Shown one piece after another: positions 36,341-45,816 of a stretch of 64,000 bases of DNA (positions are counted from its first letter, which is position 1; the number at the start of each line of letters is the position of its first letter). Source of the DNA: Akanthomyces muscarius (Eukaryota > Ascomycota > Sordariomycetes > Hypocreales > Cordycipitaceae); the NCBI RefSeq assembly GCF_028009165.1, contig NW_026611618.1, positions 1,178,001-1,242,000 on the forward strand, written 5' to 3'. Both the position numbers and the translations under genes were made by a program. The notes under the pieces were generated by a model. The model was given only the letters and a program-made list of their open reading frames with translations, was not told the origin of the DNA and did no database searches.

Positions 36341-37281
36341 ATGGCATCAACAGAGACTCTCAAAAGATCTAACCTGTTTGACCTCGCGGGCCGAGTAGCT
36401 GTAGTTACAGGTGAGCCACAGAATTTCAAGATCGCGTCGCCTGTAAAGGTTGCTGAAATTACGCAACAGGCGGAGGGTCAGGCATCGGCCTCATGGCTGC
36501 TCAGGCCCTAGCTGCCAACGGCGCCAAGGTCTACATTGCCGGCCGCACCCGAGAGAAGCTCGAGAACGCGTCCGACACGCATGACGAGCAGGCGTCTGGC
36601 CAAATCATCCCCATCACCGCAGACGTCAGCTCCAAGGTGGGCATCACCGCCCTCGTCGAGGAAATCGAGCGCCGCGAAGAGCGCGTCGACATCCTGATGA
36701 ACAATGCCGGCATCAGCAGCACCTCTGGCACCATTGCCGAGGCCAAGTCGGCGCAGGAGCTGCGCAAGGCCCTCTTCGACTCGGGCGACTCGACGTTTGA
36801 CGAGTGGGAGGACGTCTACCGCACCAACGTCACGGCCATCTTCTTCACCACGGCCGCGTTCCTGCCGCTCCTGCAAAGGTCGACGGACAAGCAGGCCGGC
36901 TGGTCCGCCGCCGTCATCAACACCACGTCCATCTCGGGGCTCGTCAAGACGGCCCAGCACCACTTTGCGTACAACGCCTCCAAGGCGGCCGCGCAGCACC
37001 TGACGCGCATGCTGGCGGCCGAGATTGCCGCCGCCGGGCTCCGCATCCGCGTCAACAGCATCGCGCCGGGCGTCTTCCCCAGCGAGATGACGGCCAAGGA
37101 GGAGAGTGACGACCGCCAGAAGAGCGAGCTGCCCAAGGACAAGGTGGGCGAGATTCCGGCCCGGAGACCCGGAAAGGATGAGGACATGGCCCAGGCGGTG
37201 CTGTTGCTCGCTTCGAACCAGTACATGAACGGAGAGAAGGTGATAGTTGATGGTGGTTACACTCTCACTCATGGTATGTAA
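36341..37281 (+). CDS. classical short-chain dehydrogenase/reductase
   Basis: Two exons: 36341-36410 and 36470-37281, giving 293 residues. It is an NAD(P)-dependent Rossmann-fold oxidoreductase. Splicing joins VVTG to GGSGIG, completing the TGxxxGIG cofactor loop near residues 23-30. The NNAG motif follows in ILMNNAGI, the catalytic Ser is in NTTSISGLVK, and the catalytic YNASK has Tyr191 and Lys195. The C-terminal signature IAPGVFPSEMT and the VDGGYTLTHGM end are typical of fungal classical SDRs. The substrate cannot be read from the sequence. The gene is convergent with a zinc-independent MDR oxidoreductase only 125 bp away, and both have strong TATA boxes. Joint induction in a stress or detoxification pathway is possible but is inference. 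Confidence 0.93.
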
Positions 37282-37406
37282 GCGATGCGCAAACGCAGCA
37301 TTATTCGTTTTAAAAAAAAAGTATAATTATTCTACCTGCGTTGCTTTATACACTTTGAAAACATGTCCGAGTAAAACGTCGAAACTCCATATGTAGGCTT
37401 GTGCAA

Positions 37407-38614
37407 CTAGTCAATCTTGATGCAGACCTTGCCAAAATGCTTCCCAGACTGCAGATGCTCATATGCCTCTTTGAGCTGGTCCAACTTAAATACCTTGTCA
37501 TCAATGACAGGTCGCAGTTTGTCAGGGTTAGCGTCGATGGCGCGGCACATGTCCTCGAGCTGCACTCTGTTACCCACAAGCACACCACGCGCGGTAAACA
37601 GGTTGCTGAGACACTCGAGGAAGCTCGGCTCCTTCTCGTGCTCGGTGCCGCCCACGAAGCCGATAATAGTAATGATGCCCGCCGTCTTGATGGCCTTGAT
37701 GCTCTGGCGCATCGACGTTGGCCCCGCCACCTCGACGACGTGGTCGACACCGACGCCGCCCGTGATGTCGCGCGCCTCGGCGCCCCATTCGACCGTCTCC
37801 TTGTAGTTGATGACGTGGTCGGCGCCGAGCTTCCGCAGCGTCGCCTCCTTGTCCTTGGAGCCCGTGGTGGCAATGACGCGCGCGCCGGCCGCCTTGGCGA
37901 ACTGCAGCGCCGCGATGCTCACGCCGCCGGTGCCCTGCGTGAGCACCCACTGGCCGGCCGTCAGCGCGCCGTCCGTGTGCCCGTAGAGGGCGTTCCAGGC
38001 CGTCAGCGCGGAGCAGGGCAGCGTCGCGGCCTCGAGGGCGGACAGGGCGGCCGGCCGGTGCACGAGGCCCTGCTCGTTGAAGGCGCCGACGGCGCGGAAC
38101 GTGCCGTCGAGGGCGCCGCCGAGGCCGGTCGCGTTGTTGACGGCGTTGATGGGCCCGCCAATGTGCTCCTGGTTGAAGAGCGTGACGACCTTGTCGCCGG
38201 GCTTGAAGCGCGAGACGTGCCTGCCGACGGCGAGGACGGTGCCGGCGCCGTCGGAGCCCGGAATGACATTCTGCTTGGTGGCAAAGGGGTATTTACCCAG
38301 CGGGATGATGATGTCGCGGTACTACTCGGAAGTGAGGGGTTAGATATTGGTTGGGATGTGGCTATACGTGTTGGCTGTAAGAGAAACTCACGTTGAGAGA
38401 TCCAGCCTCCACTGCGGTGTTGTTAGTCGGATGTTGGGAATCTTTTCGAGGGGCTAGATTTAGCACGCAAAGAACACTTACTTTTGACCAAGACTTGGCT
38501 GTCTCCTGGCGGATCAACAGGCACCTCGGTGAACTTGAGGGCATCGAAGCCTTCGCTGCCGTCCAGGGAGCTGAGCGACCACTGCTTGGTGGTGGCGGGA
38601 ATCTGAGCGGCCAT
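37407..38614 (-). CDS. MDR-family alcohol dehydrogenase / quinone oxidoreductase-like protein
   Basis: Three exons on the minus strand: 38614-38482, 38411-38392 (only 20 nt) and 38321-37407, giving 355 residues. The 20-nt exon encodes the MEAGSLN part of the family's VKMEAGSLNYRD motif, which is restored only by splicing both sides, so the micro-exon is well supported. The GroES-like N-terminus has PGSDGAGTVLAVG, and the Rossmann part has LTQGTGGVSIAALQFAKAAGA for NAD(P)H. The catalytic zinc ligands of true alcohol dehydrogenases (GHE and its Cys partner) are not present, so it belongs with the quinone oxidoreductase-like MDR proteins common in fungi. A TATATATATA box lies 86 bp before the ATG. 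It is convergent with the SDR gene. Confidence 0.9.
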
Positions 38615-39147
38615 GATGCGTGGTATACGAGACGGTACAATGGGAACTTTTTTTTAATTGATAATCACTCAAGAGAGAAGGAATGAGCGGAGGCCAATGT
38701 ATATATATAGGTGTCGTAAAAAGTTGAAGCCAATTGCGTCTTTTCGTATTTTGTATTTATACATTATCGCCGACGCTGGGCCGCGGGGCCACCGGCCCAC
38801 GGAAAGTTGCTAGACCTTGACGTCAAAGATACCCCGCTCCCCATCAAGGGAGAAACCCGACTAACTCATTAGTAATTGAGGCATGTATTGTCCTGACATG
38901 GTAATTGCACTGAAACGGAGGAATTATGAGCTTTGGACTTGGTAGATCTGGAACGGCCGATATCGCCTTGGCGTTGTTCAGTACTTTTACGGGACGTTGG
39001 CTGCATCTACGGGCGCGCCGCCACATGCAAGTCCATCTGTCCATATGTCCGCACGGGTGGAGTCCTCGATGCAAGCAGTTGAATAAATGGTGGTTCTTTG
39101 ATGTCTTGTATTTTCAATCCTATATTATAAAGCACTGCTTAGAAATC
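38615..39147. other. intergenic, MDR promoter side
   Basis: It contains the MDR promoter at its left end and the 3' side of the small gene at its right end. It is AT-rich with no supported gene. Confidence 0.5.
38700..38709 (-). promoter_or_regulatory. TATA box of the MDR oxidoreductase gene
   Basis: TATATATATA lies 86 bp upstream of the start codon at 38614 on the minus strand. Confidence 0.55.
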
Positions 39148-39426
39148 CTAACTCGTCTTGTTCCCTGGGCCCTTTGAAAACTTCTTCTCAACGGCATCCT
39201 CCATTGGTCCGCGCGGGTTAGAGGAGAGGTTCTGTTGCCCAACATCGTTAGCGTCAGCCAAACCAGACAAATCGCATGATTCAGCCCGTACCTCTGTTTG
39301 CGACTTGGACGACTCTTCAACCTGCTTGGAGGACTTGTCCTTTGAGTGGACACCTTGACCCATGGTGTCGTGCAGCTGAGCACCGGACTGGCGCTCGGGT
39401 TCGGGGGATTCTCTGCCTTCGGACAT
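39148..39426 (-). CDS. small hydrophilic conserved fungal protein (72 aa, or 92 aa unspliced)
   Basis: On the minus strand, with exons 39426-39292 and 39231-39148 separated by a 60-nt intron, giving 72 residues. The protein is very hydrophilic (MSEGRESPEPERQSG, then SSNPRGPMEDAVEKKFSKG) and has no Cys or Trp. It resembles the tiny SPEPE...QL...D / SNPKGPLED proteins found across filamentous ascomycetes, which are of unknown function and are often stress- or conidium-associated. The intron has GTACGG/CAACAG ends and a GCTAACG branch site. It is exactly 20 codons long and contains no stop, so retention would give a 92-residue variant. The spliced form joins TE to NLSSNP, which fits relatives better. 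Family resemblance is from memory and moderate in strength. Confidence 0.7.
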   Translation of the reverse strand: MSEGRESPEPERQSGAQLHDTMGQGVHSKDKSSKQVEESSKSQTEVRAESCDLSGLADANDVGQQNLSSNPRGPMEDAVEKKFSKGPGNKTS

Positions 39427-40939
39427 GTTGTGATTTTTTTGCTTTGGCGATTTTGTTACAGGGTGAGTATAGATGGGAAATTGAAAAGTGCAGAGTGAAA
39501 TATCAACCCGTCACCTTATTTATCCTCTGCAAACGACCGTTATTCAATCTATGACGCAGCCCACTATTGTTGACACCCGTCACCTATCAGGCGCTGGAGT
39601 TACAGGGTCCTGATGTCAGAGTGACAGACGGTAATCGCCAATCTCGCAATCTCGCGCAACAAAATCATGGTGAGGTCACTTTCATCAACAGGCAAGATTT
39701 TGGGTTTGCTTTGCGATTTTATGACCACAATACCATGATGCCGATTGAAACCGACAATAGCGCCACCAACGCAATGCCCGAGGGGGTGGCGAAAGAAGGT
39801 TTCAGTCGATATTATTTGCTCGGAATGAAGAAAGAAAATACAAAGAACTAAAAGACAAGCAAGAAGCAACCGAACATGTTTTGCTTATACAGCCAACACA
39901 TCTATCTCTCTACTGAAGAGCGTTCTTTTTGCTACAGTGGCGTCTTCTTTCGTCATTCGCATGATGCCCACATGGTGCGGAGCATAGGCTCCGAGGCTAC
40001 CGAGTCTGTCCATCGAATTCGAAATCTGGATATACGGTACGGGATAGTGAAAGTTTGACCAAAAACAATCACATGTATAACGGTAGGGATGCTCACTGGC
40101 CGTTAGCTAATCAGAGACAGCCGTGGCCGTGGGAAGAAGACTCAACGGGCGTTTGCGCTTCATAACCACCACTAGTGCCCCGGCAGCGACAAGCGTAAAT
40201 GTGTTGCTTTTCATCAAAACAACAGCCTCGAGAAATTTGCGCTCGAGCTCGGGACTGCGTGTGTTTTTCTTCTTCTTGTGGATTTGCTCCCTGTACCTTG
40301 TATCGCGGCTTTGAAAGTCTGGCGTGGCACATCTGGCGGCATGCGCCATACATGTGGCTCACTGATGACTCCTTTCCAACAGTATACATGGAAGTGACGC
40401 GAGGCGCCGTCTTTATCCGTCAGCGTCACGAGGTGGCCTTTCTTGGATGGGCGTAGCCTGCTTTCGACTTGCCTGGTGCCGTCGTTGTGAACCGATGAAG
40501 ACTTCCAAGGCGAGGTATCCATGACTTCTTTGAGGCCAGGTCCACTACGGCATGAAGACAATTCAAGTCAAGGAAGACCATTGCGGGCTAGCGCAGACCG
40601 GGTGAGATGAGGCCGAAAAAGGCAAGAAAAGTCCGATCCAGATCGCCCTGGGCGCGCTATAAGCCAGCCACCAATACGCCTAAAATGAGTGCTGCAACAT
40701 AAATAGGTCTGCAGCAAGCGAATTAGACCGACGGCTATCTCCAATAGCTTCCAGCTACTTTGCCATGCAGCCACTAATCCGTCATGTCTGATCCTAATCC
40801 AATTCTCGCTTCTAAAACGACGACGACAATCTGGCTATCTCGCTAGCGAGAATAAGGGCATGCCGCATAATGGTCATACGTGTAGGTGTTCAAAAACTCT
40901 TGCTTATTTACTCGTTATTTGTTTAAAAGATAATTACAT
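39427..40939. other. 1.5-kb intergenic region with an uncertain small ORF pair
   Basis: It contains the promoter of the small gene at its left end and the 3' side of the GH84 gene at its right end. Two adjacent minus-strand ORFs (40561-40214 and 40349-40107) may belong to one spliced gene; see the separate entry. The rest shows no gene. Confidence 0.5.
40107..40561 (-). other. uncertain: possible small spliced gene or gene relic
   Basis: The first minus-strand ORF begins at 40561 and reads into KKGHLVTLTDKDGASRHFH. The overlapping second frame ends at 40107 with a charged helix (SPELERKFLEAVVLMKSN), a hydrophobic stretch (TFTLVAAGALVVVM) and a basic cap KRKR, which looks like a C-terminal membrane anchor. 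A donor GTATAC at the end of the first segment is attractive, but no acceptor was found that joins the two frames cleanly. It may be a small tail-anchored protein gene with an unusual intron, a frameshifted relic, or chance. Confidence 0.22.
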
Positions 40940-42925
40940 CTACTGACCCTTGTAAATGGTCGTAGCGTTGGCAATGAACGCGTCAAAGACTCCGTCGCCG
41001 GTGGTGGGGGTAATAGACTTGGGGACAACCTTGCCGTCGTCACCCAGGCTGTCCACAGTCTTTGCCTTTGTCTTTTCCACCCACTCCTGGGCCGCCTTGT
41101 ACTCCTCGTCGGCCTTGCTCTTGTCTCCCGCGTCAATAGCCGCCAGCATCGAAATCATGTGCTGGCTGGCCTTGGCCCACTGCATGGCGACCGCGGACCA
41201 CGGAGCGACCTCGGTGGCAAACGGCTTCATGGCCATGCCGGGGAGCACATCGGAGGTGCTGGCAATGAGCTCGAGGCGTGCCGCGAGAGCGCTGCTGCCC
41301 TGCTCATCGTGAGACTTTCGCGCGGCCCAGAAAGCATCAATGTCCTTGCTGAGCTGGGGCGCGCTCTCGGTGCTGTTGCGGTACGGCCAGTTTTGGTTAA
41401 TGTCGACAAAGGCGAGGAGGGCCTTGTGGACGCCCTCGTCCTTGCCGGCGAGCTCCTGGATGACGGCAGCCCACGATGCTTGGGCCTCGTAGGCGGGGCT
41501 GTTCCACGAGTAGTCGCCGTAGTTGCCCAGGGCAATCAGGGAAGCATACGACTGCACCATGGGGTTGGAGGTGAAGCCAATCATGTGCTTGTACAGGTCC
41601 GTAGCGCGCTCGGTCAGCGGGTTCAGGAACAGGCGAAAGGGCTTGTTGTCATTGACGGGAAAGTTGTCCCAGATGAAGAGCTTGTCGGTGACATAGGTGG
41701 AGTCGGCACGAACGACGCTCTCAACCGTAATCTTGTCGGAAAAGACACCCTCGCCGGTCCACTGGACCCGGATGTCCTTGTCCAGCTGCTTGCCAAACTC
41801 GCCCTTGTAAGGGTCGGGAGCGCTACCGGCGTAGTTTGTGGGAACAGTCTCCAGATCGGTGAGGCCTTCATGGGCCTTGATGTACTCCTTCTGTACGCGG
41901 TTGAGGTAGTAGGCTTGAGCGTCAGCGATCCAGTGCCAGTCGCCCTTGTTGGGATACTTTGCCTTGTCCGAGTCACAGTGGAACTCTAGAGGAATGTCGT
42001 CCAGCGCAATGTAGAAGCTGGAGACACCAAGCTTGCGCAGCTGCTCAAACTTGGAAACGGTGGAGTTGAAGTCGGCGTCGGAGGTGTAGCAGAGGTCCAG
42101 GCCGGGGGAGAGGGCATAGGTAAAGTCGACATGGTTCGCGTTGGCCGTCTCAATGAGATCCTTGAGCTGGTCAAGATCATCGCCACCATAAAGCTCGCGC
42201 CATGTGGCGCGCAGATACGGATCGCCCTTGGGGGTGTAGACGTAGGTGTTCATCTTGTGCTGGCCGTAGAAGACGTACTGGTCCTTGCGGGCCTGGTGCG
42301 ACCACGGGATGCCGTAGAAGCCCTCAATGGAGCCGCGAATGGGCATCAGCGGCCAGTCGCGGACCTTGACGCCGGGGACGCCGCGCTTGCTGTTGACAAG
42401 CTGGCGAAGGGTCTGGGCGGCATAAAAGGTACCGCGGTCATCGACGCCATTCAGCACAACAGTCGGGTGGCCGTTGTACTTGCCGGCGCCCAGCACGTAG
42501 CCTTCGGCGGTAAGGTCCTTGGCGGAGTCACCGGTGAGCGCCTTTGCGGCGGCGGCGGCGGCGCCATTGTCGGAATCGGTGCCAATAAAAATCTGGGTTC
42601 CCTTGTCGGAGGCTTGCGTTGAGACGGTAGCCTTGCCGCCGGCACCAGCGACGATGGCTTGAACAGCCTTGATCGTGGGCGAGTCGGTGGCGTTGCCAGT
42701 GACAATCGTAACGTCGCTGCTGAGACGAACAGCGCAGGCACCGGAGGCGGCGATTTGCTGCGGAGGGGGCCAGACGGCGGGCAGGCTGCTCTTCTGATCC
42801 GAGGCGCCGCTCAGATCAATCTGCGCCGCATCGACATTGCTGCTGGCAACGGGGCTGGCAGCGACCGACCACGAAAGGGCGATACAGGATGCCCAGAGAG
42901 CCGCGGCACGCTGTAGATGCAACAT
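40940..42925 (-). CDS. secreted GH84 beta-N-acetylhexosaminidase
   Basis: A single exon on the minus strand, 661 residues. GH84 enzymes remove N-acetylglucosamine (O-GlcNAcase, or bacterial hyaluronidase/NagJ type) by substrate-assisted catalysis. The order of domains matches secreted bacterial-type GH84. It starts with a signal peptide (hydrophobic to about residue 23, ASP-VAS cleavage region). An N-terminal GH20b-like domain follows, with PAVWPPPQQIAASG and YVLGAGKYNGHPTVVLNG. The TIM barrel starts at RGSIEGFYGIPWSH. The two catalytic Asp are at residues 309-310 in FYIALDDIP, and IWDNFPVND is a further GH84 motif. The C-terminal part is helical. Extracellular action on chitin fragments, glycoproteins or hyaluronan-like material is inferred. 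Absence of introns among mostly spliced neighbours is compatible with ancient acquisition from bacteria but does not prove it. Confidence 0.92.
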   Translation of the reverse strand: MLHLQRAAALWASCIALSWSVAASPVASSNVDAAQIDLSGASDQKSSLPAVWPPPQQIAASGACAVRLSSDVTIVTGNATDSPTIKAVQAIVAGAGGKATVSTQASDKGTQIFIGTDSDNGAAAAAAKALTGDSAKDLTAEGYVLGAGKYNGHPTVVLNGVDDRGTFYAAQTLRQLVNSKRGVPGVKVRDWPLMPIRGSIEGFYGIPWSHQARKDQYVFYGQHKMNTYVYTPKGDPYLRATWRELYGGDDLDQLKDLIETANANHVDFTYALSPGLDLCYTSDADFNSTVSKFEQLRKLGVSSFYIALDDIPLEFHCDSDKAKYPNKGDWHWIADAQAYYLNRVQKEYIKAHEGLTDLETVPTNYAGSAPDPYKGEFGKQLDKDIRVQWTGEGVFSDKITVESVVRADSTYVTDKLFIWDNFPVNDNKPFRLFLNPLTERATDLYKHMIGFTSNPMVQSYASLIALGNYGDYSWNSPAYEAQASWAAVIQELAGKDEGVHKALLAFVDINQNWPYRNSTESAPQLSKDIDAFWAARKSHDEQGSSALAARLELIASTSDVLPGMAMKPFATEVAPWSAVAMQWAKASQHMISMLAAIDAGDKSKADEEYKAAQEWVEKTKAKTVDSLGDDGKVVPKSITPTTGDGVFDAFIANATTIYKGQ

Positions 42926-44203
42926 GGTGTGTGTTGGGATGTTGCTATTCGTTGGACAAAATAAATATAGCGCTCAGCGAGGTATGTATATATATATCAG
43001 TATGTTTGTCGACAATACCGAACCCCAGTTGCACTTGACGGTACATGCAGCTAGCTTTGCCGACGGGTATATACAACGCCACCGGGCTTTAACGACGCCT
43101 AAATTCCCTGGAACCGGGTGCTGCACCCCTGCCACAGCTCGACTTTAATATCATTGTTACAACGATTGTGGAATTACTATCTGTCCAGTTCTTCTGTTAC
43201 GAAGATCAGTTGTACCAGGGTGCTCGACTCTGGCAATTGGTCGGCAATGCATATCGCCTCGTCCCTCGTCTACACAGAGGCGGGAAAGATGCGGGGAAAG
43301 GTTCTCCAAGTGACCAGGGTGCTCTAATCGGTCCAATGCTAATTTGCCTGGCCAATTTGGCCTCGGACGGTTCCCGGATTGGCTGTGAGTTTGTGGTCTT
43401 CCTTTTTTTCCTATCCAGCCTGAGCATGCCCGCGAATAACACAAGAATTGGTTCAAATGACTGAGATCACGATTTAAACATTGCCAATGAATTGCGCCTC
43501 TACCCTTGTTCATGTACGGCCATGAAGTGCATGCATCAAACCCCAAACTAGCATGACATGAACGTCGGGAGCGTGTTGCGCCCTCCCCCTCCATTGCAAC
43601 GTTGCAAGCAAAGAACAACCTCATTCAGAGCCACTACGCCAATACGAGCCTGCTTGAGGACCAGGATCTTCCAGCTAACTAGCGCTGCCAATACATGTGC
43701 CACGCACCCACTTGTGGGCGCTGGAGAAGATGGCCACTATAGCGGCCGGGCTAGCTAGTGCGTACACACAAATGTCACCAGATCACTAACAGATCACAAC
43801 TGTCTAATATTGAAAATTGAACATTATTTTCTGTTGCTCAAGACATAAGATAAGATTTATAATTAAGTTGACCCAAAGGCTTGAAGGTCCTCAAAATGAT
43901 GTTAGCATCTTTTTGAGGAATTAACTAACCTTACCCAACGACGCTTGTCCATTTCTTAGCCTGGACGAGTAGCGAGGACGGTGAGTGACTCACTTATTGG
44001 CTGTACTGTGGATTTCTAGCATGGACATGCAAATGGGCGAGAGCTCGCAGGAACTCAAAATTCAATGCCTCTAAAACATGAAAAACTTGTTCTTTAGTAT
44101 TGATCATTCGGCTGTGACAACCCTGTCTTGATCTCTGGTAAATACTTCATAGCCCAGGCACGCACGCATGATTGCTAATTCTCGAAGCACATCAGGATAA
44201 AAA
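42926..44203. other. divergent intergenic region, GH84 / kinase-like gene
   Basis: No gene is supported. TATATATATAT at 42987-42997 lies 62 bp before the GH84 start codon. The part from about 43760 to 44200 is AT-rich. Overlapping ORFs on both strands between 43157 and 43758 have no family-like features. Confidence 0.5.
42987..42997 (-). promoter_or_regulatory. TATA-like element of the GH84 gene
   Basis: An 11-bp alternating TA run, 62 bp upstream of the start codon at 42925 on the minus strand. A second TATA-like TATATTTAT lies closer (42961-42969). Confidence 0.4.
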
Positions 44204-45337
44204 ATGGCTACATTAAAACATATTCCCATCTGCCTCCAAGAAGACAAATGCCCTAGCAATTCAATGCTGCGAGACATTATAGGCGCATTTCTGACCAAAG
44301 AATGGCCGCTTGTGGAACCTGATGCTTTGACAGTCGATTATCACACATGTTTCGCAAATGTCAATTGCCATGTGCAACGACCGAAACCAACGGCCAGTGC
44401 ACCGGAAGAGCCGCTCAAGGTATTCGTCAAGCTCCACAGAGCGAGCAGCGAGGTCAAGATCTTCAAGCATCTGATGCCAACAAAGCACGCAGAAGCGGTG
44501 CTCTGTCACGAATACGCCCAGACTGGACGAGGAGCTCTCATGTACGGTTTCTTTCAGACGAAAGACGGGACATTTGGTCGAATTGATGAGTTTCTGGATT
44601 CGCGGATCATGTTACCCGAGGACGCTGAAGATGCCGTCCTGCGGTCCGAGGTCGCCGAGGCATTCGCTTCATTCCATTCAATGAACCACTCTCTCGAGCT
44701 TCAGCCAGTCGATTCGTTCTATGCAGCGATTATGGGCGGGCTCGGCACGTTGCAGGGCTCCGACAAACTCAAGTCCATTGGCAAAGCAGGAGGTGTAGAT
44801 GTGGACCGGTTAATCGACTACGATTTTGCCACGAGAGTGGGAAAAATTGCTGATAAACTGGCGTCTATGGGCGCCAAAACGGGACTTTGTATAAACGACG
44901 TGGCCTATATGAACGTCTTGGTAAAAAACGCGCCTTTAAAGGATGAAGAAAGTAGGGTGGCTCTGATTGATTTTGAATTCGCACTGCACAACTACCGAGC
45001 ATTTGACATCGCTGCGCACTTTGCGGAAAAGACATTTACATGGTCCGAGGAGGAGAGCAAAGGGGCTGAAAGTCGAAAATACACAGACGATGAGAAGAGG
45101 CTATTTTGTGAGGCGTACGCTAGACGATGGAACCAGTCAACGGGGGGTGCCGATACGGCAGAGCAGGTGTTTCTCGAGGCACAGCACGGTTCCATGCTGA
45201 GCATTGCATGGAACGTGTACAATATGCTTTGTGTCGTAGAAGATCATGGAGAGAAAGGAAGTTGCAATCTTTCGGGACTTAATAATCTGCTGGAAGAGTT
45301 TGAGGCTCAGTTTACTCAATTAGGCTTGAATGATTAA
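44204..45337 (+). CDS. choline/ethanolamine-kinase-like (APH-fold) protein
   Basis: A single exon of 377 residues. It has the eukaryotic choline/ethanolamine kinase layout: FVKLHRASSEVKIFKHL with the ATP-anchoring Lys and Glu, then the catalytic loop CINDVAYMNVLVK (Asp232) and the metal-binding IDFEFALHNYRAFDIAAHF (Asp256), which closely matches the IDFEY..YNYRGFDIANHF pattern of choline kinases. In typical members the catalytic loop reads HND; here the His is Ile230, although Asn231 and Asp232 are kept. The region before KVFVK lacks an obvious nucleotide-positioning loop and looks shortened. It could be an active small-molecule kinase with a new substrate or a degenerate paralogue of choline kinase. 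It is unspliced and lies next to an SDR pseudogene and other accessory genes. Confidence 0.8.
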   Translation: MATLKHIPICLQEDKCPSNSMLRDIIGAFLTKEWPLVEPDALTVDYHTCFANVNCHVQRPKPTASAPEEPLKVFVKLHRASSEVKIFKHLMPTKHAEAVLCHEYAQTGRGALMYGFFQTKDGTFGRIDEFLDSRIMLPEDAEDAVLRSEVAEAFASFHSMNHSLELQPVDSFYAAIMGGLGTLQGSDKLKSIGKAGGVDVDRLIDYDFATRVGKIADKLASMGAKTGLCINDVAYMNVLVKNAPLKDEESRVALIDFEFALHNYRAFDIAAHFAEKTFTWSEEESKGAESRKYTDDEKRLFCEAYARRWNQSTGGADTAEQVFLEAQHGSMLSIAWNVYNMLCVVEDHGEKGSCNLSGLNNLLEEFEAQFTQLGLND

Positions 45338-45816
45338 AAGCTAGATCACTTCTATTATTCATGAGACTAAAGAAGTCAACTTATACTTGCTCTCTATTTA
45401 AGCATGCATTTGCCTTTTTAGAGCTGTTGTTTCTTCATGTCATTTCAGGAAAAGATGAGCAGGTTCGTGTAAGTGCTTATCATTGAAAGGGAGGGTGGAC
45501 AGGCTCATCGCTCATGGAAATCCTGGAAATTTTCAATTTTACCAGGTTATTTAAATTTCATCCTGACAGGCTATAAATTATGAGAGTCTGCGTCAGAATC
45601 CTCTCACTTTGATACAATTGCGAACCCCGTTAGCCAAACCGGGTGCACATTTACGCCGCGAGCCGGCGCATCATGACGCGGACTACCCCAAACCCAGTGG
45701 CGATAACCTTTCCACCATGTCTTTGAGCAAAGAACGATTGCATGTTTGCGCATCTCCTGCACACGGCGCCGATCCATCTTTCTTTTCCCTTGCATCATCA
45801 AATATCAGAAAAAATA
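45338..45816. other. intergenic with promoter of the SDR pseudogene
   Basis: AT-rich at its left end. TATAAAT at 45572-45578 lies about 240 bp before the pseudogene ATG. No gene is supported. Confidence 0.45.

Noticed and set aside
37401..38396. 331-codon plus-strand ORF
   Set aside because: Antisense shadow of the MDR oxidoreductase; the repetitive Gly/Arg/Val composition reflects codon bias on the other strand.
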